Source: W0P28-013 sp963659365
GTDB lineage: Bacteria > Bacteroidota > Bacteroidia > Bacteroidales > Paludibacteraceae
Direction of reading: 5' to 3'
DNA: 23,775 bases
Assembly: GCA_963659365.1 (NCBI GenBank)
Contig: CAVKTI010000037.1
Location: 1-23,775 of the forward strand
Positions 13,323-20,937 of the stretch are shown in pieces; positions within the stretch are counted from its first letter, which is position 1, and each line of letters begins with the position of its first letter. The notes beneath the pieces are model-generated. The model was not told the DNA's origin. It searched no databases and saw only the letters and a list, made by a program, of their open reading frames with translations. A program made the position numbers and the translations under genes.

Positions 13323-14801
13323 TTAGTAACTGCGTGCGATGACCACACGGCAGGCCGATGGCTTGCCAGTAACCATACATTTGCCGGGCGTTTTGTCGCC
13401 ATCGAGCGGAATGCAGCGGATTGTCGCCTTGGTTTCCTCCTTGATTTTCTCTTCGGTTTCGGGCGTGCCGTCCCAGTGGCAGAGCAGGAAGCCGCCTTTT
13501 TCGATCTCCTCCTTAAATTCGTCGTACGAATTGACTTCGCGCGTCATCGATTGGCGCATTTTCAGGGCTTTTTGGAAGATATTTTCCTGCATCTCGTCGA
13601 GCAGCCGAGCGATATATTCGTCGATGCCGTCGCACGAGAGCGTCGCTTTTTCGAGCGTGTCGCGACGCATCAGTTCCACCGTGCCGTTCTCCAAATCGCG
13701 ACCGCCCATGGCCAAGCGCACAGGCACGCCTTTCAGTTCGTAGTCGGCAAATTTGAAGCCAGGGCGTTTGTTGTCGGCGTTGTCGTACTTCACCGAAATG
13801 CCACGGTTGCGCAGTTTTTCCACAATGCCTTCCACTTTCGCATCGATTTGGCGGAGTTGCTCCTCGTTTTTGTATATCGGCACAATGACGACCTGAATCG
13901 GTGCCAAACGCGGCGGCAGCACAAGTCCGTTGTCGTCGCTGTGGGTCATGATGAGCGCGCCCATCAGTCGTGTGGAGCAGCCCCACGAGGTGGCCCAAAC
14001 ATATTCCAGTTGGTTCTCTTTGTTTACAAACTGCACATCGAAGGCTTTTGCAAAATTTTGTCCCAAAAAGTGCGAAGTGCCTGATTGTAAGGCTTTTCCG
14101 TCCTGCATCATGGCTTCGATGGTGTAGGTGTTGAGTGCGCCCGCAAAGCGTTCGTTGGCGGTTTTCACGCCTTTCACCACGGGAACGGCCATATATTTTT
14201 CGGCGAAATCGGCATACACATTGAGCATCTGCATGGCTTTCTGCTCGGCCTCTTCGCGCGTGGCGTGCGCCGTGTGTCCCTCTTGCCACAAAAATTCGCT
14301 GGTGCGCAAAAACAGGCGTGTGCGCATCTCCCAGCGCATCACATTGCACCATTGGTTGCAGAGTAGCGGCAGGTCGCGCCACGATTTTATCCAGTTTTTG
14401 TAGGTGTTCCAAATGATGGTTTCCGATGTGGGGCGCACGATGAGTTCTTCCTCCAGTTTTGCGTCGGGATCGACCACTACGCCGTTGCCGTTCGGGTCGT
14501 TTTTCAGGCGGTAGTGCGTAACCACGGCGCACTCTTTGGCAAATCCTTCGACATGTTCGGCCTCGCGGCAGAGAAACGATTTCGGTATCAGCAGCGGGAA
14601 ATAGGCGTTCTGCACGCCCGTCTGCTTGAACATATCGTCCATCAGGCGTTGCATTTTCTCCCAAATGGCGTAGCCGTAGGGCTTGATGACCATACAGCCG
14701 CGCACCGCCGATTGTTCGGCCAAATCGGCTTTTACGACGAGTTCGTTGTACCACTGCGAATAGTTTTCGCTGCGTTTTGTTAAATTTTTCAGTTCTGCCA
14801 T
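13323..14801 (-). CDS. proS: Proline--tRNA ligase, archaeal/eukaryotic type
   Basis: 492 residues. A class II synthetase charging tRNA-Pro. It is the short type without the bacterial editing insertion: motif 2 (RWEMRTRLFLRTSEFLWQEGHTAHA) follows directly on the class II core. The protein ends in the extra C-terminal domain with a terminal Tyr (VVIARSY), both marks of the archaeal/eukaryotic-like form (ProS type 3) seen in many Bacteroidota. The start at 14801 gives the standard MAELKNLTKRSENYSQWYNELV N-terminus. No promoter box is present in the 77 bases upstream, so it is probably read through from lspA - DUF4296 - small unknown gene. It ends at the terminator at 13267-13307. Confidence 0.97.
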   Translation of the reverse strand: MAELKNLTKRSENYSQWYNELVVKADLAEQSAVRGCMVIKPYGYAIWEKMQRLMDDMFKQTGVQNAYFPLLIPKSFLCREAEHVEGFAKECAVVTHYRLKNDPNGNGVVVDPDAKLEEELIVRPTSETIIWNTYKNWIKSWRDLPLLCNQWCNVMRWEMRTRLFLRTSEFLWQEGHTAHATREEAEQKAMQMLNVYADFAEKYMAVPVVKGVKTANERFAGALNTYTIEAMMQDGKALQSGTSHFLGQNFAKAFDVQFVNKENQLEYVWATSWGCSTRLMGALIMTHSDDNGLVLPPRLAPIQVVIVPIYKNEEQLRQIDAKVEGIVEKLRNRGISVKYDNADNKRPGFKFADYELKGVPVRLAMGGRDLENGTVELMRRDTLEKATLSCDGIDEYIARLLDEMQENIFQKALKMRQSMTREVNSYDEFKEEIEKGGFLLCHWDGTPETEEKIKEETKATIRCIPLDGDKTPGKCMVTGKPSACRVVIARSY

Positions 14802-14816
14802 ATTGCTTGTTGTTTA

Positions 14817-14835
14817 GGGGATTTTTATAAATTCC
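14817..14835 (+). repeat. GGGGATTT-TTAT-AAATTCC palindrome (copy next to proS start)
   Basis: GGGGATTTTTATAAATTCC is a short imperfect palindrome, related to those at 14859-14881 and 19524-19551. It lies 15 bases upstream of the proS start codon. Confidence 0.55.
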
Positions 14836-14858
14836 TTTGTTAATTTTTTTACGAAACG

Positions 14859-14881
14859 GGGAATTTATAGAAATTCCCTTA
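14859..14881 (-). repeat. Stop-codon palindrome after the small unknown gene
   Basis: GGGAATTT, loop ATAG, AAATTCCC (14859-14878), an 8-bp perfect stem. On the minus strand it directly follows TAA, the stop codon of the gene ending at 14879. No T run follows, so it is not a typical terminator. Confidence 0.7.
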
Positions 14882-15199
14882 AATTTCAGTCGATTTTGTA
14901 TGTTGCGTTATTTGAAAAGTTGCGCTCGACAATCCTTGCCAAAGCAGGAGTTTGCCGCAATAGCCTGCCACCAGTTCGTCGGTGGCCAATGTGCCGATAG
15001 TTTGCCCAATGGTGCGCCGCTCTTTCGGGACGAATGTTGTTATCAACCCATTGAAAAACAGTGTGTTGGCTGGCTCTGAGGTGCAGTTGTCCAACTCGAA
15101 AACTTGCCGTACGGTGTCGTTGTCGTCCATTTCGACCACGGCGTTGAGCAGCAGGCGGTCGGCACTTATCAAAACTCTATTTGCCGCTACTCTTTTCAT
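14879..15199 (-). CDS. Small conserved-looking protein of unknown function
   Basis: 106 residues. Its start overlaps the end of the DUF4296 gene by 23 bases, and it precedes proS, so it is very likely a real co-translated gene. The sequence is mostly short beta strands: MKRVAANRVLISADRLLLNAVVEMDD, then VRQVFELDN, then FFNGLITTFVP. The N-terminal pattern (a label-like strand, 'hxxxxxxxxxVVExDxxxxVxxVF') resembles the small beta domain at the N-terminus of amidohydrolases, but no metal-binding His or Asp set is present, so catalysis is unlikely. I cannot assign a function. It ends exactly in the TAAGGG palindrome at 14859-14881. Confidence 0.7.
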   Translation of the reverse strand: MKRVAANRVLISADRLLLNAVVEMDDNDTVRQVFELDNCTSEPANTLFFNGLITTFVPKERRTIGQTIGTLATDELVAGYCGKLLLWQGLSSATFQITQHTKSTEI

Positions 15200-16154
15200 G
15201 ATTGCTGGTTTTGCCGCTCATCTCCATTTTTCGGAACGAGGCGGGCATGTGGCGTGCTTTTTTGCTCGTCTGCAAAGTTTCTATCGACGGTTTTTTGACT
15301 GTTTCGACTGGTTTTGTGGCGATTTTGGCGGTCGTTGTGTCGCCGCGTATCGAGTCCAACCGCGCGCGGAACAGGCTGTCGATTTGCACTTTTTCGGTGT
15401 TGTAGTAACGCCACAAACGCACGCTGTCGATTTTTATGGACGGCACGGTGTCGCTGCCTGTATCGAAGAAAACGCCGTGTAACCTGCTGATTTTCAGTGA
15501 GTCGTTGGTTTTTAGATGTACGCGATAGGCGTAAGTGGTGGTGCTGTCGTTCAGGCGATAGACAATGCTGTCGGCGGAGCCGCTTTCGTAATCGACAACG
15601 AGTTTGAGGTAGGCGGCTGGCGTGGTCGAGTCGCGCTCGGCACGCTGGCGGAACTGCCAAATGTATTTTTCGCCAATGCCAAAAAGCGTGGTGTCGGTCA
15701 GTTCGAAGCGGAGCGAATCGTGCCTCATCGCCGTTGTTTGCAGCGATTGCGGGCGCAGCCAGATGTTCAAACTGTCGATAACATGGCGAAATTCGGGATT
15801 CTCTTCGGGGTGAAATTTGTAGTTATCGACATCGGCGTGTTTTGCCTCCAAAATATCCACAGCATCGGCATACACTTCGGCAAAAATGCGTGGGTGGCGC
15901 GCATACCATTCGAGCGATTCGTTGAACTCGTCGCGCGTGATGCCGTGCTTTTCGAACACACTTTCGAAATAGGCGCGCTTGGTCGAGTGGTCGTTGTAGG
16001 CATATTTTTGCCCCACGGTGGCCTCGGCCAGATGCACATCGGCCAGTATTTGCGCCATCTCTTTGCGGCTGGCAATTCCGAGCGGCACTTCGCAGGCGGT
16101 CAGCAGCAGTAGCGCCGCCGACAAAATCGTGCCATATAGCCAATTTCGCCTCAT
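15177..16154 (-). CDS. DUF4296 lipoprotein
   Basis: 325 residues. A lipoprotein signal ends in LTAC with Cys21 lipidated. Residues about 28-115 are the DUF4296 helical domain (MAQILADVHLAEATVGQKYA..FESVFEKHGITRDEFNESLEWYARHPRIFAEVYADAVDIL). The middle is a predicted beta region, and the last ~50 residues are a Lys/Ser/Thr-rich basic tail. The molecular role of DUF4296 proteins is not established. The start overlaps the lspA stop as ATGA, and the gene overlaps the next one by 23 bases, so translation is coupled. Being made next to the enzyme that processes lipoproteins, it is probably one of LspA's substrates, although that holds for all lipoproteins. Confidence 0.9.
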   Translation of the reverse strand: MRRNWLYGTILSAALLLLTACEVPLGIASRKEMAQILADVHLAEATVGQKYAYNDHSTKRAYFESVFEKHGITRDEFNESLEWYARHPRIFAEVYADAVDILEAKHADVDNYKFHPEENPEFRHVIDSLNIWLRPQSLQTTAMRHDSLRFELTDTTLFGIGEKYIWQFRQRAERDSTTPAAYLKLVVDYESGSADSIVYRLNDSTTTYAYRVHLKTNDSLKISRLHGVFFDTGSDTVPSIKIDSVRLWRYYNTEKVQIDSLFRARLDSIRGDTTTAKIATKPVETVKKPSIETLQTSKKARHMPASFRKMEMSGKTSNHEKSSGK

Positions 16155-16804
16155 TTTTCTGATTCTTCGGTTGTTGATTTCGATTTTTTTCGACTGAAAT
16201 AGCGGTCGAACGAGGTGTTGAAATCTTTCGAGAAAAAGAGAATCAGCACGATGATGCCGACCGTTATGGCCGAGTCGGCGATGTTGAACACAGGGCTGAA
16301 AAAGATTTCACCGCCGAGCAGCGGCATCCAGTTTGGAAAAGTGAAGAGCGGAAAATAGAACATATCCACCACTTTGCCTTGCATGAATGGTGCGTAACCG
16401 CCCGCCGCAGGCAGAAATTCGGCCACTTGCGTGTAGGTGCTTTCGCCGAAGCAGATGCCGTAGAACATACAGTCGATGATGTTGCCGATGGCACCCGCCA
16501 AAATCAGCGCAACGCAAAAAAGGTAACTCCAGCGGTAGTTGTCGCGCACCAGTTTGACGATGTACCACACGATGAACGCCGACAGCACGATGCGAAACAG
16601 CGTGAGCGCAATTTTCGGGCCGAAACTCATGCCGAAAGCCATGCCCGGATTTTCGATGAAAACGATTTGAAACCAGTCGAACAGATGCACCGATTCGCCC
16701 AGCGTAAAGTGCGTTTTGATGTAGATTTTCAGGGCTTGGTCAATCAGCAGCAGCAGCGCCACAAACGACCAAATAAGTATGTGCTTTTTCTTCATCGCCT
16801 TCAT
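16151..16804 (-). CDS. lspA: Lipoprotein signal peptidase (signal peptidase II)
   Basis: 217 residues from the ATG at 16804 (an ATG nine bases later, at 16795, is equally possible). It cleaves the signal of prolipoproteins after lipid attachment, in the inner membrane. Four membrane segments are visible (about residues 8-28, 64-86, 92-115 and 172-192). Conserved parts are ENPGMAFGMSFG (51-62), GAIGNIID (104-111, catalytic Asp111) and FNIADSAI (173-180, catalytic Asp177). The residue after the first catalytic Asp is Cys where many bacteria have Arg. An insertion around residues 117-160 and a charged KSKSTTEESEK tail make it longer than the Escherichia coli enzyme, as in other Bacteroidota. It starts a four-gene unit with proS at the end. 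Confidence 0.96.
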   Translation of the reverse strand: MKAMKKKHILIWSFVALLLLIDQALKIYIKTHFTLGESVHLFDWFQIVFIENPGMAFGMSFGPKIALTLFRIVLSAFIVWYIVKLVRDNYRWSYLFCVALILAGAIGNIIDCMFYGICFGESTYTQVAEFLPAAGGYAPFMQGKVVDMFYFPLFTFPNWMPLLGGEIFFSPVFNIADSAITVGIIVLILFFSKDFNTSFDRYFSRKKSKSTTEESEK

Positions 16805-16850
16805 CGTTTTTGCGTGATAACGGCGCAAATGCGCGCGCCATCACAAACTG

Positions 16851-16858
16851 CAAAGGTA
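16851..16858 (-). promoter_or_regulatory. -7 promoter box of the lspA - proS unit
   Basis: TACCTTTG on the minus strand, about 47 bases before the lspA ATG and after the stop of the HD-domain gene. The -33 region is weak (ATTC about 20 bases upstream). Confidence 0.6.
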
Positions 16859-16885
16859 CAAAAAAATGTGGAATCGGCGAATGCG

Positions 16886-18097
16886 TTACAGCGGCAGGCG
16901 ACAAATGTAGTTTTTCTTGACATGTTTTTCGAGAAATTGCTGGTCGATAATGTCCGACACATCGGCAATGTCGCGCACAGTGCCATCGGGGTAGAGAATG
17001 AGGATTTGTGCGTCGCGGTTGTCGTAGGTGCGTGTGGTAACTGTCTGTTCTTCAAAGAAATAGCGCGCTTCGTGGAGCGACACACCAAACCGTTGGGCGT
17101 ACTCTTGCAGCAGTGCGTTGCGCTCGTCGTCGGTGAGCGGCTGCCCGATGGTGGTTTTGAACAGATGGCGGTTGATGAACGCCGTGGCGAGCGTCGAAAG
17201 CACGGTGTCGCTTGCGTCAGCCCAGACTTTTATCGCCGAAATGATGTCCGAATCGTCGAGTTTGACAAAATTTTGCAGCGCAGTGTCGTCGAATCGGCTT
17301 TGATCGATCCGATTTTCGATGAAAAAACGCAGCGCAGGTGTGGCTTCGAGTTGGTGCCCCTGTGCGGCAAGTTCTTTGGCGCGGCGCAAAATCTGAATAA
17401 GCATCTTTTCGGCCGCCACCGAAGTTTTGTGCAGATAGACTTGCCAATACATAAACCGTCTGGCTATCAGGAAGTTCTCGATGGAGTAGATGCCATTTGC
17501 TTCGACTACTAATTTGTCGTTATGCACATTCAGCATTTTGATGATGCGCGCCGACCCGATGCGCCCTTCGGCCACGCCTGTGAAAAAGCAGTCGCGTTGC
17601 AGGTAGTCCATGCGATCCATATCGAGTTGGCTGCTGATGAGTTGGTGCAGAAAATGTTTGTGGTAGTCGTCGGTGAAAATGCGTATCGCCAAATCGAGGC
17701 GTCCGCCCATTTCGGTGTTCATTTTTTGCATCAGGCGCAGCGAAATCTCTTCGTGCGAAATGCCTTGTGTGAGCGTGCTTTCGAGTACATGCGAGAATGG
17801 TCCATGCCCAAGGTCGTGCATCAAAATGGCGGCCAGCAGCCCGTCGGCTTCGTCGGCTGTGATGTCGTTGCCTTTTTGCCGCAACTGCTTGATGGCCTCT
17901 TTGGTCAGAAACATCGCCCCGAGCGAGTGGAGCAGCCGCGTGTGCTGCGCGCCGGGATAGACCACCGCCGACAAACCAAGTTGTTTTATGCGCTGAAGTC
18001 GCTGAAAATAAGGGTGTTGTAGAATTTGAAAAATCAGTTCGTTGGGTATGGCGATGAACCCGAACACGGGGTCGTTGATGATTTTGCGTTTAGTCAT
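16886..18097 (-). CDS. HD-domain phosphohydrolase (COG1078, SAMHD1/dGTPase-like)
   Basis: 403 residues. The N-terminus IINDPVFGFIAIP and the HD set are clear: QHTRLLHSLG (His57), ILMHDLGHGPFSH (His94-Asp95 plus His98), and SSQLDMDRMDYLQRD near residue 170 carrying the last Asp. This is the pattern of the COG1078 group related to SAMHD1 and bacterial dGTPases, which hydrolyse dNTPs or other phosphoesters; the actual substrate here is unknown. The C-terminal ~170 residues are a mixed helical/beta region as in that family. Its start overlaps the end of the MltF-like gene by eight bases, so the two are translationally coupled although the functions seem unrelated. Confidence 0.93.
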   Translation of the reverse strand: MTKRKIINDPVFGFIAIPNELIFQILQHPYFQRLQRIKQLGLSAVVYPGAQHTRLLHSLGAMFLTKEAIKQLRQKGNDITADEADGLLAAILMHDLGHGPFSHVLESTLTQGISHEEISLRLMQKMNTEMGGRLDLAIRIFTDDYHKHFLHQLISSQLDMDRMDYLQRDCFFTGVAEGRIGSARIIKMLNVHNDKLVVEANGIYSIENFLIARRFMYWQVYLHKTSVAAEKMLIQILRRAKELAAQGHQLEATPALRFFIENRIDQSRFDDTALQNFVKLDDSDIISAIKVWADASDTVLSTLATAFINRHLFKTTIGQPLTDDERNALLQEYAQRFGVSLHEARYFFEEQTVTTRTYDNRDAQILILYPDGTVRDIADVSDIIDQQFLEKHVKKNYICRLPL

Positions 18098-19469
18098 TTT
18101 TCGGAGTAGTTTTTTCTAAATAATTGTTGTAGGTGTCGAACACATCTTTGACATAGCGCACCGTGTGATTGCCCCTGAAATAGCCAAATGTGCAGACGGT
18201 GTCGTTGTAGTATTCGGGTTCCGATTTTAGCATCAGATATTTTTCGGCCACTGCCCATTGGTTGGGGTTTTCGCCGTATTTTGCTGCCAATGCGCGTGCG
18301 TCGAGTATGTGCGCTGGCCCTGCATTGTACGAGGCGAGTATGAATTTGGTGCGCTCCATTAGGTTGTCCACTTGGTAGAAAATTTTGTCGAGCCACGCAA
18401 TGTATTTTGTCGATGCGGCAATGGCGGGTTCGGCTTGGAAAATGGTGGACGAGTCGAGTCCATATTTTGCGCCTGTGCCGGGCATCATCTGCATTAGCCC
18501 GAGCGCGCCCGCCGACGAGATGGCGTTGGTGTCGAAATGCGACTCGTTGAACGCCAGCGATGCCAACATACGCCAATCCCAACCGATTTGCGGCGCATAG
18601 TGCTTGAACTGCGCATCGTAGGGCGACAGTGCGCCGCGCGGAATCGAGGCGCGAATGTTTTTGTAGTAGTGGCTTTTGGCGTATTTTTGGTAGGTCTGTT
18701 TGTAAAAATTCGACTGCACTACCTTGTCGCCCCACGCATTGAGCGACGCCAGCAGTTCGGGCGAGGTTTTGCGCACCGCCCACGCCATCTCTTGCGGTAG
18801 CCCTATTTGCAGCGAAATATCGAGGTTGCGCAGCGTCATGCGGCTCTGCTTGGCCAAGTCGATGTCGGCCACAGTGGCGGGAATATCGCCTTTCGACACC
18901 ATCAGCACCAGTTGGTCGATGGTCAGGCTGTCGGGCGCGGCTTCGATAGTGATGCCGCCGCCGATTTCGTCGTTCAAATGGTGCAGCCGCAGCCAGTATT
19001 TGTTGTCCCGCTTCGAATAGATGGTGCGCCCCACCAAATCGGTAACATCGTGCGCCATATTGGTTGTGCGCCGCTGCACCAGCACGGGATACGACTGCAC
19101 TGTGCGGCGCACAAAAGCCATCTCTTGGCGGTTCTCTTTCGAGCAAGCGTAGCGGTAGGCAATCACATCGCCCTGTCCATCGAGCAGCAGCGTTTTCATC
19201 TCCTCGATGCTTTGCGCCACAATCAGCCGCACCTGCACCCCGATGTGGTCGGCGTAGTTGCGCACAAGGTCGTATTCGTAGCCCATATCCTCGTCGCCCG
19301 ACACGAAATAGGACTGCGAATTTTCCATCGTAATCACGCGCAATTCGCCTTTTTCGACGATTTGTGGCAGGTCGCGGTCGTCGGCAGGCAGCCCCTGTTT
19401 GCAACTTGTGGTCGAGACAACGAGCGCGCAGACCAATGCGATGGCGGCTATTTTGCGAAAGTTTGCCAT
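18090..19469 (-). CDS. mltF: Membrane-bound lytic murein transglycosylase, MltF-like
   Basis: 459 residues from the ATG at 19469. A lipoprotein signal ends in TTSC with Cys23 lipidated. Residues about 35-255 form a solute-binding-protein (SBP_bac_3) domain starting KGELRVITMENSQSYFV. Residues about 285-410 form the lytic transglycosylase domain: ASLAFNESHFD has the catalytic Glu309, followed by AISSAGALGLMQMMPGTGAKYG and FILASYNAGPAH. It cleaves peptidoglycan to anhydro-muropeptides from the periplasmic side. A TTG upstream (19481) would also open the frame but lies inside the promoter box, so it is excluded. The HD phosphohydrolase gene overlaps its 3' end. Confidence 0.95.
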   Translation of the reverse strand: MANFRKIAAIALVCALVVSTTSCKQGLPADDRDLPQIVEKGELRVITMENSQSYFVSGDEDMGYEYDLVRNYADHIGVQVRLIVAQSIEEMKTLLLDGQGDVIAYRYACSKENRQEMAFVRRTVQSYPVLVQRRTTNMAHDVTDLVGRTIYSKRDNKYWLRLHHLNDEIGGGITIEAAPDSLTIDQLVLMVSKGDIPATVADIDLAKQSRMTLRNLDISLQIGLPQEMAWAVRKTSPELLASLNAWGDKVVQSNFYKQTYQKYAKSHYYKNIRASIPRGALSPYDAQFKHYAPQIGWDWRMLASLAFNESHFDTNAISSAGALGLMQMMPGTGAKYGLDSSTIFQAEPAIAASTKYIAWLDKIFYQVDNLMERTKFILASYNAGPAHILDARALAAKYGENPNQWAVAEKYLMLKSEPEYYNDTVCTFGYFRGNHTVRYVKDVFDTYNNYLEKTTPKND

Positions 19470-19478
19470 AAGTTTTGA

Positions 19479-19510
19479 CAAAGATAATCACAAAAAGTGA
19501 ATCTTCCAAA
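19479..19510 (-). promoter_or_regulatory. Promoter of the mltF - HD unit
   Basis: On the minus strand TTTG (19507-19510), 20 bases, TATCTTTG (19479-19486): a full Bacteroidota consensus. The ATG at 19469 lies only nine bases past the box, so the transcript would be nearly leaderless. Confidence 0.75.
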
Positions 19511-19523
19511 TGGAGCGATGCTT

Positions 19524-19551
19524 TTAAGGAAATTTATAGAAGTCCCCTTAA
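19524..19551 (-). repeat. Stop-codon palindrome after mtaB
   Basis: TTAAGG..ATAG..CCTTAA imperfect palindrome with an ATAG loop on the plus strand. On the minus strand its TAAGGGG begins with the mtaB stop codon. Same family as 14859-14881. Confidence 0.65.
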
Positions 19552-20822
19552 CGCGCAATGTTCGCTTCCGAGATGGTAATTTGTTCGATGGTATTGATTT
19601 TTGCCTTGTCGTAGGGCGTTTGCAGGCGCACATAGTTTTCGGTGAATCCGTGCATCATGTCGCCTGTTTTGGCGGCTTCCCAAAGCACAAACGCCTTGCG
19701 GCCGCACTGCGAACGGTAAAATTCGGCCAGTTTTTGGTCGGAAAGTTGGCGCAACTGGTCGTTTCGCCGCTTGCGCTCGACCATCGGCACGGTGTAGTCT
19801 ATCGCCAACGCCTTGGTGCCAGCGCGTTCGGAGTAGGTGAACACATGCAGTTGCGAGCAGGGCAGTGCGTCGAGAAAATCGCGGCTTTCGGCAAACAGTT
19901 CGGGCGTTTCGCCACGCATGCCCACCATCACATCGATGCCGATGAATGCGTTGGGCATCAGCGACTTGATGGTCGCCACTTTGGCGGCAAAAAGGGCGGT
20001 GTCGTAGCGGCGGTGCATCAACTGCAAAATCTGGTCGCTGCCCGACTGCAACGGCAGATGAAAGTGCGGCGCAAAGTGCGGCGATTGCGCCACATACGCC
20101 ACTATCTCGTCGGTGAGCAGGTTCGGCTCGATGCTCGAAATGCGGTAGCGCACGCCGTCGAGTTGGTCGAGTGCTTTCACGAGATCGAAAAATGTTTCGC
20201 CTGTCGAGCGACCGAAATCGCCTGTGTTCACGCCTGTCAGCACTATCTCTTTGGCACCATCGGCAATGGCTTGCTGCGCCACCGCCACCGTGTCGGCAAT
20301 GGAGGCGTTGCGGCTGCGACCGCGCGCAAACGGAATGGTGCAATAGGTGCAGTAGTAGTCGCAACCGTCCTGCACTTTCAAGAAATGGCGCGTGCGGTCG
20401 TCGGCACTGCAAATGGGGCGAAAGGCACGAATTTTTGCGGTTTTCACGGTGTTGATTTTCGCACTTTTTTCGTCGAAACGCCGCAAAAACTCCTCCATAC
20501 CGAACTTTTCGTTTGCGCCCAGCACCAAATCGACTTCGGGCATGGCGGCCACCTCGTCGGGTTTCAGTTGCGCATAACAGCCAGTTACCACCACAAACGC
20601 CGCTGGATTTTGCGCTGCCAAGCGGCGAATGGCTTGCCGCCCTTTGTGGTCGGCCACATCGGTTACCGAGCAGGTGTTCACAATGCAGATGTCGGCCTGC
20701 TCGCCCGCCTTGGCGCGCCTACAGCCCGCCGCCGCCAGCATCTTGCCGATGGCCGACGACTCGGCAAAGTTCAGTTTGCAGCCGAGCGTGGCGTACGCTA
20801 TTTTCTTGCTTGTTAAATCCAT
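19548..20822 (-). CDS. mtaB: tRNA t6A37 methylthiotransferase MtaB
   Basis: 424 residues. A radical-SAM methylthiotransferase that turns t6A37 into ms2t6A in tRNAs. The N-terminal MTTase domain has the three cluster cysteines (Cys15 in TLGCKLN, Cys51 in VNTCSVT, Cys82 in TGCYAQ). The radical SAM motif is CDYYCTYC (Cys154, Cys158, Cys161). The C-terminal ~60 residues fit the TRAM RNA-binding domain. TLGCKLN and VNTCSVT favour MtaB over MiaB or RimO. The start at 20822 is chosen because a -7 box (20834-20841) lies just before it and the protein then begins in the normal place; longer in-frame readings start upstream of the promoter. The stop codon forms part of a palindrome at 19524-19551. Confidence 0.95.
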   Translation of the reverse strand: MDLTSKKIAYATLGCKLNFAESSAIGKMLAAAGCRRAKAGEQADICIVNTCSVTDVADHKGRQAIRRLAAQNPAAFVVVTGCYAQLKPDEVAAMPEVDLVLGANEKFGMEEFLRRFDEKSAKINTVKTAKIRAFRPICSADDRTRHFLKVQDGCDYYCTYCTIPFARGRSRNASIADTVAVAQQAIADGAKEIVLTGVNTGDFGRSTGETFFDLVKALDQLDGVRYRISSIEPNLLTDEIVAYVAQSPHFAPHFHLPLQSGSDQILQLMHRRYDTALFAAKVATIKSLMPNAFIGIDVMVGMRGETPELFAESRDFLDALPCSQLHVFTYSERAGTKALAIDYTVPMVERKRRNDQLRQLSDQKLAEFYRSQCGRKAFVLWEAAKTGDMMHGFTENYVRLQTPYDKAKINTIEQITISEANIAR

Positions 20823-20833
20823 TTTTCGCGCTG

Positions 20834-20841
20834 CAAAATTA
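20834..20841 (-). promoter_or_regulatory. -7 promoter box of mtaB
   Basis: TAATTTTG on the minus strand, 11 bases before the mtaB ATG. No convincing -33 TTTG at the usual distance. Confidence 0.55.
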
Positions 20842-20870
20842 CACTTTTTTGGCGACATCAGCCACACCAC

Positions 20871-20902
20871 AAAAAGCAGTGCCGACCCAAATCGGTCGGC
20901 AC
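20871..20902 (-). terminator. Intrinsic terminator of the second endonuclease gene
   Basis: On the minus strand GTGCCGACC, loop GATTTG, GGTCGGCAC (nine pairs), then TGCTTTTT. It lies 36 bases past the endonuclease stop codon and before the mtaB promoter. Confidence 0.85.
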
Positions 20903-20937
20903 CACCCCCATTTATTAACCATTATTATGAAAAAAGA

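Noticed and set aside
12741..14084. 447-codon plus-strand frame spanning the end of the flavodiiron gene and proS
   Set aside because: It crosses a strong terminator and two confident genes, and looks like no protein.
19470..19481. TTG start giving an MSKL extension to the MltF-like protein
   Set aside because: It overlaps the TATCTTTG promoter box, and the ATG at 19469 gives a normal lipoprotein signal.
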